DNA of 9,503 bases from a bacterium. Lineage in GTDB: Bacteria; UBP14; UBA6098. The stretch covers positions 1-9,503 of the forward strand of contig DAOWNU010000045.1 in assembly GCA_030642425.1 (NCBI GenBank), in the 5' to 3' direction. The notes beneath the pieces are model-generated. The model was not told where the DNA came from. It ran no database searches and worked only from the letters and a program-made list of their open reading frames with translations. The position numbers and the translations under genes are program-made. This document shows, piece after piece, positions 1 through 5,029 of this stretch (position 1 is its first letter; each line of letters starts with the position of its first letter).

Positions 1-909
1 GAGGCCCACGCGGTTCCGACGGGCAGCATGATACCGACGATTATCCCGCAAGAATATCTGCTGGCGGAAAAACTGTCCTACCGTTTCAGCGACCCGCGGC
101 CCGGGGATGTTGTCGTGTTCAAATATCCGGTCGATGGCAAAACCGACTATGTCAAAAGGTGTGTGGCGAGCGCCGGGCAGACTGTGGAAGTCCGCGACCG
201 GGTTTTATATATAGACGGCGTCGCTGTCCCGGACAGCCACGCGCATTTCTCGAACAATAATAAACCGGTGCCGTTTCTTTTCCATTTTTCGCCCGGCGAA
301 TGGCAAGAAGCCTGGGAAAACAGGGGTTACAGCCCCAACGGGATGAGCGCGTATCTGGCGAAAAAGGTCCGGGGAAACCCCGGAGAGTATCTCAAATATT
401 TCGCCTATTACGCCGTCGAACAGGCGGCAAAAGATAATATTATAATCGACCGCGATTCGCTGACGCACGCCGTTATCACGTCCAAAGCCGAAGGCAATAC
501 CTGGCCGGAATTCGCGCGGAACTCGCTTCTCGCGGGATTCGAACGGGTTCTCGGCGAGAATTTCTCCAACGAAACGATAGTCCCGATAATAGAGCGCACA
601 ATTCACTCGGTTCCGCCCGCCTTTATCGGGCTTGCGATAGCGGACAATTTCCCGAAGGTTACAATTCCGAAGGACATGATAATGTGCATGGGCGACAACC
701 GCTGCGAAAGCGCGGACTCGCGCTACTGGGGGCCGGTGGAACTCAGCAGGGTCAAGGGACGGCCGGTTATGCTTTATTATTCGCTCGTCAACAAGCCGCC
801 CGATCCGGGGAACCCGCCGACAATGCTGGACAACGTTCTGGTTTTGGTGGGGAGCATTTTCCGCCCGTGGGATATACGTTTCCACAGATTTTTCAAATTG
901 CTTTTCTGA
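1..909 (+). CDS. lepB: Signal peptidase I, 5'-truncated by the window edge, with a large internal insertion
   Basis: Membrane-bound serine protease that removes signal peptides from exported preproteins. The frame is open from base 1, so the gene begins upstream and its N-terminal membrane anchor is missing; the ATG at 28 is internal, being the Met of the catalytic PTGSM-PT motif. Numbering codons from base 1, the nucleophile is Ser9 (bases 25-27), followed by box C (GDVVVFKYP), the catalytic Lys52 in DYVKRC (usually YIKR in the family), box D around codons 57-73, and box E (GDNRCESADSRYWGPV, codons 231-246). Boxes D and E are normally close in short bacterial enzymes; here about 135 residues (roughly codons 80-215), mostly helical in character, separate them. 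The C-terminus FRPWDIRFHRFFKLLF is basic and hydrophobic. The gene ends 9 bases before the ABC ATPase and may be cotranscribed with it. Family assignment is secure; the role of the insertion is unknown. Confidence 0.93.
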   Translation, partial: EAHAVPTGSMIPTIIPQEYLLAEKLSYRFSDPRPGDVVVFKYPVDGKTDYVKRCVASAGQTVEVRDRVLYIDGVAVPDSHAHFSNNNKPVPFLFHFSPGEWQEAWENRGYSPNGMSAYLAKKVRGNPGEYLKYFAYYAVEQAAKDNIIIDRDSLTHAVITSKAEGNTWPEFARNSLLAGFERVLGENFSNETIVPIIERTIHSVPPAFIGLAIADNFPKVTIPKDMIMCMGDNRCESADSRYWGPVELSRVKGRPVMLYYSLVNKPPDPGNPPTMLDNVLVLVGSIFRPWDIRFHRFFKLLF

Positions 910-918
910 GCCGGGGCG

Positions 919-1680
919 ATGCATCATTCCAAAATATTAGAACTGTCCGGTGTCGGCGTGCGCAAGCGGCGCTCCAGAGAGGACGAGTATTCGTGGATAC
1001 TTCGCGGCCTCGACCTTACAGTGTTTGCCGGAGAGCGACTCGCGCTGATAGGCGATTCCGGTTCCGGGAAAACGACATTGCTGCGCGTGCTCGCCGATCT
1101 CGAGCCTATCCGCGAAGGTGAAATCTTATTTAATAATACGCCGGTCCGGGATTTGAATCCCTCCGATTACCGGCGCAAAGTGGGCCTCGTGCAGCAGACA
1201 CCCGCGCTGTTCGACGTCGATGTCGAATACAATCTCCAGTTCGCGCCAAAACTCGAAAATAAGGAATTCTCGCGGGAAGAACTTATCTCTCTGCTGGCAA
1301 AAGTGGGGCTTGGGGAAAAGCTACTCGGGGCAAAGGTGGAAACGCTCTCGGTCGGGCAGGCCATGCGTGTCGCTATCGCGCGGACACTGTCGATGGCGCC
1401 GTCGGTTCTGCTCATGGACGAGCCGACATCCGCCCTCGACCCGCTTTCTTCGCACAAAATACTCGAGCTTGTGAAAAATCTTTCTCGCGAGATGGCGATG
1501 ACAGCCGTGCTCGTCCTGCACGATATGGAATTCGCAAAAAACGGCGCCGACCGAGTTGCGCTGCTGCACGACGGCAGGATTGCGGCCTGCACCGGCTCGA
1601 AAGAATTCTTCTCGAACCCGCCCACCGACCTTGCAAAACGATTTGCCGAAGGGCTATCGCGCGGGGGTTTCGATGCATGA
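919..1680 (+). CDS. fetA: ABC transporter ATP-binding protein, FetA/YbbL type
   Basis: Cytoplasmic ATPase subunit that would power the membrane protein encoded next to it. All ABC hallmarks are visible in the 253 residues: Walker A GDSGSGKTT (45-53), Q-loop at Gln92-93, signature LSVGQ (143-147), Walker B VLLMDEP (163-169) and the H-loop His201 in VLHD. The signature is followed by AMRVAIART instead of the commoner QRVALAR. The start at 919 lies nine bases after the lepB stop, and only a weak purine stretch (ggggcg) precedes it. The 3' end overlaps the permease gene by 8 bases, showing translational coupling. The assignment to FetA rests mainly on the FetB-type partner (UPF0014): in E. coli this pair is reported as an iron exporter that protects against oxidative stress. 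Substrate in this organism is inferred, not seen. Confidence 0.85.
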   Translation: MHHSKILELSGVGVRKRRSREDEYSWILRGLDLTVFAGERLALIGDSGSGKTTLLRVLADLEPIREGEILFNNTPVRDLNPSDYRRKVGLVQQTPALFDVDVEYNLQFAPKLENKEFSREELISLLAKVGLGEKLLGAKVETLSVGQAMRVAIARTLSMAPSVLLMDEPTSALDPLSSHKILELVKNLSREMAMTAVLVLHDMEFAKNGADRVALLHDGRIAACTGSKEFFSNPPTDLAKRFAEGLSRGGFDA

Positions 1681-2455
1681 TGTAATCCACATATCGATTT
1701 GGGCGCTTGTCGGCGCCGCCGGGATGGTGGTTGTCGCGGCTATCGTAAGCAGAATCCTCCGGCTTCGTCTGGAGAAAGACCTACTGGTCGCAACACTGCG
1801 CGCATTTGTCCAGCTTATGGTCGTGGGCTATATTCTGGATTGGATATTCGATGTAAACCGGTGGTTCCTCGTTTCGGCGTGGATAATCCTGATGATCGGG
1901 ATCGCTTCCTATAACGCCATGCGCCGCCAGACAGCGCATTTTCCGGGGCTTTTGCCGAGATTCGGGCTTGCGATAATCCTGTCGAGCGCCTTCTCGATGG
2001 CCATCGGTGTCGGGCTGATAATTCATCCAAGCCCCTTCTGGAATCCGCAATATCTTATCCCAATCGGGGGGATGATTATCGGCAACAGTATGACCGCCGC
2101 CGCGCTCTCGATAAACCGGCTCACCTCCGAGATGAAAACCGGACGCGGCGCGGTTGAGGCCGCGCTTTCGCTGGGCGCTTCCAGACATATCGCGACTCTG
2201 CCCGCAATGCGGGCTTCAGTGAAAGCGGGGATGCTGCACATAATCACCAACACGATGGTTGTCGGTCTGGTTCACCTGCCGGGGATGATGACCGGCCAGA
2301 TAGTCGGGGGGGTCGATCCTGGCGAGGCGGTGCGATACCAGATAATAATCATGTATATCCTGATGACCTCGAACACACTATCCGCGTTGACATCCGTGAT
2401 GCTAATCCGGGGATTGTATTTTAACAAAAGGGACCAGCTTGTGATACCGGAATGA
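1673..2455 (+). CDS. fetB: FetB/YbbM family (UPF0014) metal-export permease
   Basis: Inner-membrane partner of the preceding ATPase, 260 residues, the usual FetB length. The start chosen is the ATG at 1673, inside the end of fetA; an earlier ATG in this frame at 1556 would add 39 arginine- and proline-rich residues that are only the fetA shadow. About seven hydrophobic segments are visible (approximately residues 8-28, 38-58, 66-80, 95-117, 127-147, 187-212, 222-248). Family-typical stretches include ATLRAFVQLMVVGYIL (40-55), IGGMIIGNSMTAAALSINRL (131-150), a cytoplasmic EAALSLGAS segment (162-170) and PGMMTGQIVGGVDPGEAVRYQI (around 203-224). E. coli FetB is reported to export iron, and the plant relative ALS3/STAR2 is linked to aluminium tolerance, so metal export is the likely role. 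No terminator is obvious after the stop. Confidence 0.88.
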   Translation: MHDVIHISIWALVGAAGMVVVAAIVSRILRLRLEKDLLVATLRAFVQLMVVGYILDWIFDVNRWFLVSAWIILMIGIASYNAMRRQTAHFPGLLPRFGLAIILSSAFSMAIGVGLIIHPSPFWNPQYLIPIGGMIIGNSMTAAALSINRLTSEMKTGRGAVEAALSLGASRHIATLPAMRASVKAGMLHIITNTMVVGLVHLPGMMTGQIVGGVDPGEAVRYQIIIMYILMTSNTLSALTSVMLIRGLYFNKRDQLVIPE

Positions 2456-2503
2456 CGCAGGGGCGACCGCCACATATATCTTCCAGATTTTTTTAAAAAG
2501 TAA

Positions 2504-2570
2504 TTGACATATCTAAACCCAGTCATATCTTAACACATGAGAATATGAATGGTTATGAATATAACATATC
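2504..2570 (+). promoter_or_regulatory. Promoter and probable operator of the arsR cassette
   Basis: TTGACA at 2504-2509 is a perfect -35 match and TATCTT at 2526-2531 a fair -10, 16 bases apart. The expected transcription start (about 2537) leaves a leader under 10 bases and no Shine-Dalgarno site before the ATG at 2545, so the regulator may be nearly leaderless. The stretch is full of short repeats that could be the autoregulatory site: CATATCT at 2508-2514 and 2524-2530, CATATC at 2565-2570, an inverted pair CATAT (2524-2528) / ATATG (2543-2547) centred near the predicted start point, and TATGAAT at 2544-2550 and 2554-2560, exactly 10 bases apart. ArsR-family repressors commonly bind such AT-rich repeats over their own promoter. 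Promoter elements are seen; operator identity is inferred. Confidence 0.6.
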
Positions 2571-2913
2571 ACTCGAAGTTATGTTTCAGGCACTATCCTC
2601 ACCTGTGCGAGTTGATATTGTGCGTTTTCTCGGCGCTGGACCAAGTTGTGTAAATGCTATCGCCGGGGAGCTTTCGGTCGCACAAAGTGTGGTTTCACAA
2701 CATCTCAGAGTTCTGCGGCTCGCAGGCCTTGTCGAGATGAAAAAACATGGCAAGTTTGCACATTATTCCATTCGGCACGATGCTATCGATGCCTTGCGGG
2801 AATTTTTAAGGTCTTTATGCCATTGTGATTGCCATTCAAATTCAATAGAAGAAAAGTGCAAATGCGACTATCGGAAACCGAATAAACCCATAGAAGGAGG
2901 TAAAGATGTGTGA
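2545..2913 (+). CDS. ArsR/SmtB-family metal-responsive repressor with Cys-rich tail
   Basis: A 122-residue winged-helix DNA-binding repressor. The core MFQALSSPVRVDIVRFLGAG (13-32) is the ArsR N-terminal helix region, and the helix-turn-helix with recognition helix lies at 43-63 (SVAQSVVSQHLRVLRLAGLV), followed by the wing (MKKHGKFAHYSI). The classical ELCVCDL sensor in helix 3 is absent; a single Cys35 sits in the preceding helix. Instead the C-terminus is cysteine-rich: Cys92, 94, 96, 105 and 107 with His93 and His97 (pattern CHCDCH then CKC), a plausible metal or thiol sensing site. Its stop overlaps the next gene by 8 bases. Base composition is more AT-rich than the flanking fetAB and deoC genes, which hints at acquisition by transfer. 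Family is secure; inducer (Zn, Cu, Cd, As or redox) cannot be told. Confidence 0.9.
   Translation: MNGYEYNISLEVMFQALSSPVRVDIVRFLGAGPSCVNAIAGELSVAQSVVSQHLRVLRLAGLVEMKKHGKFAHYSIRHDAIDALREFLRSLCHCDCHSNSIEEKCKCDYRKPNKPIEGGKDV
2894..2901 (+). promoter_or_regulatory. Strong Shine-Dalgarno site inside the arsR 3' end
   Basis: AAGGAGGT lies four bases before the ATG at 2906 and is read as codons of the repressor's last residues (EGGKDV). This near-perfect site, against none for the repressor itself, suggests the Cys/His peptide is made in larger amounts than its regulator. Confidence 0.8.
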
Positions 2914-3118
2914 ATCAAGTAACTGCGGGCATGGTGAACGTCATCATCCCCACCACTCTCATTATCGACATTCAATCGGTCACGAAGATTGCTGTTGTGG
3001 AGGAACCCATCGAGACTCTATCAGCAAAGAGGAAAGGGTAAAGAGGTTGAAGCAGTATAAGGAAGAGCTGGAAACCGAATTGACTAATGTAAATGAGCTT
3101 CTGGAGGAAAAACTTTAA
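2906..3118 (+). CDS. Small Cys/His-rich putative metal-binding protein with coiled-coil tail
   Basis: A 70-residue cytoplasmic protein that I cannot assign to a named family. The first 35 residues hold Cys2, 7, 29, 30, 31 and His9, 13, 14, 16, 17, 19, 22, 26, 35, including HHPHHSHYRH and a CCC cluster, an arrangement expected to bind soft or borderline metals. Residues 41-70 form a charged amphipathic helix with leucines at 48, 55, 59, 66 and 70, consistent with a dimerising coiled coil. There is no signal peptide or membrane segment. The start overlaps the arsR stop (ATG within ATGTGTGA) and has its own strong ribosome site, so the two genes are coupled, and a terminator follows within 20 bases. 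A role as metal buffer, chaperone or co-sensor for the repressor is inferred from composition and context only. Confidence 0.8.
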   Translation: MCESSNCGHGERHHPHHSHYRHSIGHEDCCCGGTHRDSISKEERVKRLKQYKEELETELTNVNELLEEKL

Positions 3119-3130
3119 ACACAGAAGATA

Positions 3131-3167
3131 AAAAAGAAAAGCCCTCGTTTATATGGGTTTTTTTTTT
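3131..3167 (+). terminator. Intrinsic terminator of the arsR cassette
   Basis: Left arm AAAAGCCC at 3137-3144, ten-base loop, right arm GGGTTTTT from 3155, followed by T's to 3167. The stem has three G-C pairs, one G-T and an A-T run. An A tract on the left flank means it could also act on minus-strand transcripts coming from rlmH. Confidence 0.75.
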
Positions 3168-3240
3168 CTGTTTCTCCTCAAATGTCGAATGATCTATGTC
3201 TTATCCTATTGCATGCTATTAAGTTAAGAAATATGAGTTG

Positions 3241-3276
3241 CATTAGGATTTAGGATTTCATTAGTCATTAGGATTT
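3241..3276. repeat. Short AT-rich direct repeat (CATTAGGATTT x2)
   Basis: CATTAGGATTT occurs at 3241-3251 and 3266-3276, with a further partial AGGATTT at 3252-3258 and an ATTAGTCATTAGG motif at 3260-3272. It lies in the 183-base gap between two convergent genes and has no coding potential. It could be a degenerate copy of a dispersed intergenic repeat. Confidence 0.5.
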
Positions 3277-3301
3277 CGTCATTTGATATTTTCAGCAATC
3301 T

Positions 3302-3757
3302 CTATTTATGATAACTCTCGCCGCGAATAATGGTCATCGCTCGATAGAGCTGCTCCAGAAAAAGCAGCTGAGCGAGGTCGTGCTGAAGTGTCATCCGCGA
3401 GAGTGACATCACCATATCCGCCCTCGATTTGACACTTTCGCACAATCCGTAAGCCCCGCCTATCACGAATGTTATCGTCGAAGAATAACTTCTCGCGACC
3501 GAAAGCCAGTTGGCGAACTCGACCGATCGAAGCATGTTTCCCTCTTCGCCGAGCGCAACGAGACATCCAGCCTCGCCGAGCGTCTTAATTATCCGCGCGC
3601 CCTCTTCCTTGATAATCTTCTTAGCGTCCGACCCCTTCGACTGTTTTATCGATACAGTTTCGATATCGCAATAGTGTTTTAGCCGCCGGAGGTAATGCTC
3701 GACCGGGTCGCGGAGAAGTTCGGATAGCTTGCCGATATATATCAGGCGGATTTTCAT
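3302..3757 (-). CDS. rlmH: 23S rRNA pseudouridine-1915 N3-methyltransferase (SPOUT family)
   Basis: RlmH methylates the pseudouridine at position 1915 in helix 69 of 23S rRNA, acting on assembled 70S ribosomes, with S-adenosylmethionine bound in a SPOUT knot. The 151-residue product is close to the family length (about 155). The C-terminal knot is clear: FVIGGAYGL (97-105), the SLSRMTLQHDLAQLLFLEQLYRA block (118-140) and the terminal GESYHK, equivalent to the usual PYHK/R. The customary ALDERG loop is ALGEEG here (68-73). The gene starts inside the deoC stop (four-base ATGA overlap), so it is the second gene of a two-gene unit and translation is coupled. No terminator of its own is obvious, but the A/T-rich hairpin at 3131-3167 lies downstream. 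Confidence 0.95.
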   Translation of the reverse strand: MKIRLIYIGKLSELLRDPVEHYLRRLKHYCDIETVSIKQSKGSDAKKIIKEEGARIIKTLGEAGCLVALGEEGNMLRSVEFANWLSVARSYSSTITFVIGGAYGLCESVKSRADMVMSLSRMTLQHDLAQLLFLEQLYRAMTIIRGESYHK

Positions 3758-4533
3758 GCGCCGATTATTTTTTTCGATTTGCTCGCTCCGATGCGGGTGG
3801 CTCCGGCCTTAATCATCGCAATCGCGGTCTCGAAATCTCCAATCCCGCCGGAAGCCTTCACGCCGAGCGCCCCGCCGACAACCCTCGACATGAGTGATAT
3901 CGCCCCGACAGTCGCGCCGCTGGAAGAAAATCCGGTGCTCGTTTTGACATACGCCGCCCCCGCGCAGGCCGAAACTGCACAGGCCCGGACGATCTCTTCC
4001 CCGGTCAGAAGACATGTTTCGAGGATGACTTTTACGGGAACGGGACCGGCCCTTTCGACAACGCCGACAATATCCGCGAAAACCGCCGCCCAAATTCCCT
4101 CTTTAATAAGGCCGATATTTGCGACCATATCGAGTTCTTCCGCGCCGTCTTCGACCGCCCGCATGCATTCTGCGGCCTTTATCCCGGTCGTGTTCGCCCC
4201 GAGCGGGAACCCTATCACGGTGCAAACCATCGGGGTGGCGCTCTCGAGTTCCTCCACAGCGAGAGAGACCCGGCACGGGTTCACACAGACGCTCGCAAAA
4301 CGGTGTTTTTCCGCCTCGGCGCAAAGCAGGATAATATCTTCGCGCGTTATTGCCGGGCCGAGAGCGGTATGATCTATCAGCGGGGCGAGGCAATGCGGTT
4401 TGTCCATTTTCGCCTGAAGAACCAGACGGGCGTCCTCCATCATGCGCCAGTTCGGGTCGATATTGAGAATTTTCGGCGGCCCGAATTGGGCGGAAATTTC
4501 TTCCACTATCGCGCGGATCGATTCATCGTTCAT
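3754..4533 (-). CDS. deoC: Deoxyribose-phosphate aldolase
   Basis: Cytosolic class I aldolase that cleaves 2-deoxyribose-5-phosphate into glyceraldehyde-3-phosphate and acetaldehyde in deoxynucleoside salvage. In the 259 residues the Schiff-base lysine is Lys197 in YVKTSTGF, the second catalytic lysine Lys226 in GVKASGG, and the acid residue Asp135 in ELDMVANIG; the family's DHTALGP motif is at 54-60 and CTVIGFPLG at 104-112. The enzyme body starts near residue 50, so about 45 extra N-terminal residues (acidic then basic, with no membrane or export signal) precede it compared with short bacterial DeoC proteins. An AGGG ribosome site stands a few bases before the ATG. It leads the deoC-rlmH unit. 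No other nucleoside catabolism gene is in view. Confidence 0.95.
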   Translation of the reverse strand: MNDESIRAIVEEISAQFGPPKILNIDPNWRMMEDARLVLQAKMDKPHCLAPLIDHTALGPAITREDIILLCAEAEKHRFASVCVNPCRVSLAVEELESATPMVCTVIGFPLGANTTGIKAAECMRAVEDGAEELDMVANIGLIKEGIWAAVFADIVGVVERAGPVPVKVILETCLLTGEEIVRACAVSACAGAAYVKTSTGFSSSGATVGAISLMSRVVGGALGVKASGGIGDFETAIAMIKAGATRIGASKSKKIIGA

Positions 4534-4617
4534 TTTCCCTCTAATTGTAGATTACTGAGTATTACCAAAAAGCGAAAAAGCTTGTTAATCAGTTTCAATT
4601 AAACATTAGAAATACAA

Positions 4618-4649
4618 ATGTCAAATCAAATTCAAAGCTAAATGTCAAA
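4618..4649. repeat. AT-rich direct repeat (ATGTCAAA x2)
   Basis: ATGTCAAA at 4618-4625 and again at 4642-4649, 24 bases apart, within a low-GC run of AAAT/CAAAT motifs (about 4598-4650). Non-coding. Similar degenerate AT-rich intergenic repeats can be dispersed around a genome; only a genome-wide search would show this. Confidence 0.45.
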
Positions 4650-4668
4650 ATCGCCGCGCGGCGGTTTT
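4647..4668. terminator. Orphan bidirectional terminator-like hairpin
   Basis: CGCC / GGCG stem with a GCGC loop (4652-4663), extended by a T-G pair and an A tract (4647-4650) facing a T tract (4665-4669). It has terminator shape on both strands, better on the plus strand (five T's). No coding gene reads into it from either side: deoC points away to the left and the tRNA promoter lies to the right. It may insulate the two divergent units or end an unannotated short transcript. Confidence 0.5.
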
Positions 4669-4693
4669 TAGCAAACATCATCCCCGACAATGC

Positions 4694-4747
4694 CGATTTT
4701 GGAAAATGTCTTTTTTTTGTTGACATTATACGGAGCGTTCGTATATT
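4694..4747 (+). promoter_or_regulatory. Strong stable-RNA type promoter for the tRNA-Val unit
   Basis: TTGACA at 4720-4725 and TATATT at 4742-4747, 16 bases apart, both close to consensus. An A/T-rich block with an eight-T run (about 4696-4719) sits directly upstream like an UP element, and the region after the -10 is GC-rich (GGCTTGG), as in stringently controlled stable-RNA promoters. The expected start is about 4754, roughly 147 bases before the tRNA. Confidence 0.7.
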
Positions 4748-4753
4748 GGCTTG

Positions 4754-4870
4754 GCCTGCGAATAAACCCTGCGGGCGGGCATTAATACGGGGCCGACGCG
4801 CTCCGAGCCTCGGGTGCGGGAGACGCCCCCGCGTAACTGGCGGCAAAACGAAAGTAGCGCAACCTTATAA
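4754..4870 (+). ncRNA. Candidate structured RNA or long structured leader before tRNA-Val
   Basis: A GC-rich block sandwiched between AT-rich flanks. A compound hairpin can be drawn: CGGGGC (4788-4793) with GCCCCCG (4825-4831, one bulged C) encloses GCGC/GTGC (4798-4801 with 4814-4817) stacked on CCGA/TCGG (4803-4806 with 4810-4813), loop GCC. TGCG (4757-4760) can close against CGCA (4859-4862) across a large unpaired region containing CCCTGCGGG (4768-4776). A long helix around an open bubble recalls 6S RNA, but length and sequence are not convincing enough to name it. It could equally be only the tRNA precursor leader. I found no cobalamin, T-box, SRP or tmRNA signature. Confidence 0.35.
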
Positions 4871-4900
4871 ATAAAGGCTGCTAAAAGGCTTAAATACTGA

Positions 4901-4977
4901 GGGCGATTAGCTCAGTTGGTTAGAGTACTTGCTTGACATGCAAGAAGTCACTGGTTCGAATCCAGTATCGCCCACCA
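4901..4977 (+). tRNA. tRNA-Val (anticodon GAC)
   Basis: Full cloverleaf of 77 bases: acceptor GGGCGAT/ATCGCCC, D arm GCTC/GAGT with loop AGTTGGTTA, anticodon stem CTTGC/GCAAG with loop TTGACAT (anticodon GAC at 4935-4937), five-base variable region, T arm ACTGG/CCAGT with loop TTCGAAT, discriminator A and encoded CCA. It reads the valine codons GUC and GUU. Lies 53 bases upstream of thrS. Confidence 0.97.
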
Positions 4978-4984
4978 TATTTAT

Positions 4985-5008
4985 AAGGCGCTTTCGGCGT
5001 CTTTTTTA
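4985..5008 (+). terminator. Intrinsic terminator between tRNA-Val and thrS
   Basis: AGGCGC (4986-4991) pairs with GCGTCT (4997-5002), one G-T pair, loop TTTCG, followed by six T's to 5007. It ends the tRNA transcript but stands only 22 bases before the thrS start, so thrS is expressed by read-through past it or from a promoter that I cannot see. Confidence 0.75.
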
Positions 5009-5029
5009 TTTGATGATTTAGGGAAAAAC

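Larger units (their letters stand above)
4534..4719. other. Intergenic region upstream of deoC, no gene seen
   Basis: AT-rich spacer between deoC (leftward) and the tRNA unit (rightward). It must carry the deoC promoter, but I see no convincing -35/-10 pair on the minus strand. It holds the two-copy repeat at 4618-4649 and the hairpin at 4647-4668. The one reading frame of note on the minus strand (4595-4846) crosses the terminator-like hairpin and the promoter, has no family likeness, and is not called. Confidence 0.6.

Noticed and set aside
205..927. Long minus-strand reading frame opposite lepB
   Set aside because: Shadow of a clear signal peptidase gene; no family likeness and no ribosome site.
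1556..1672. Upstream ATG extending fetB by 39 residues
   Set aside because: The extension is the out-of-frame image of the fetA C-terminus; the ATG at 1673 gives the standard FetB N-terminus.
4595..4846. 83-codon minus-strand reading frame in the intergenic region
   Set aside because: It crosses a terminator-like hairpin and the tRNA promoter, with no recognisable protein features.
4788..4865. Cobalamin-riboswitch-like string (CCCCCGC...AACTGGCGGC) in the tRNA leader
   Set aside because: It recalls the CCCCGCxACTGTAA core, but the GCCACTG, GGGAAGG and terminal AGCCxGxAGACCTGCC elements are absent, and the downstream genes are unrelated to B12.
4840..4866. c-di-GMP (GEMM) riboswitch-like GGCAAA...CGAAAG...CGCAA pattern
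   Set aside because: The required paired stems around these motifs cannot be formed and the spacing is wrong.
4978..5029. T-box leader for thrS
   Set aside because: The gap is too short, there is no T-box AGGGTGG motif, and the hairpin present is a plain terminator.
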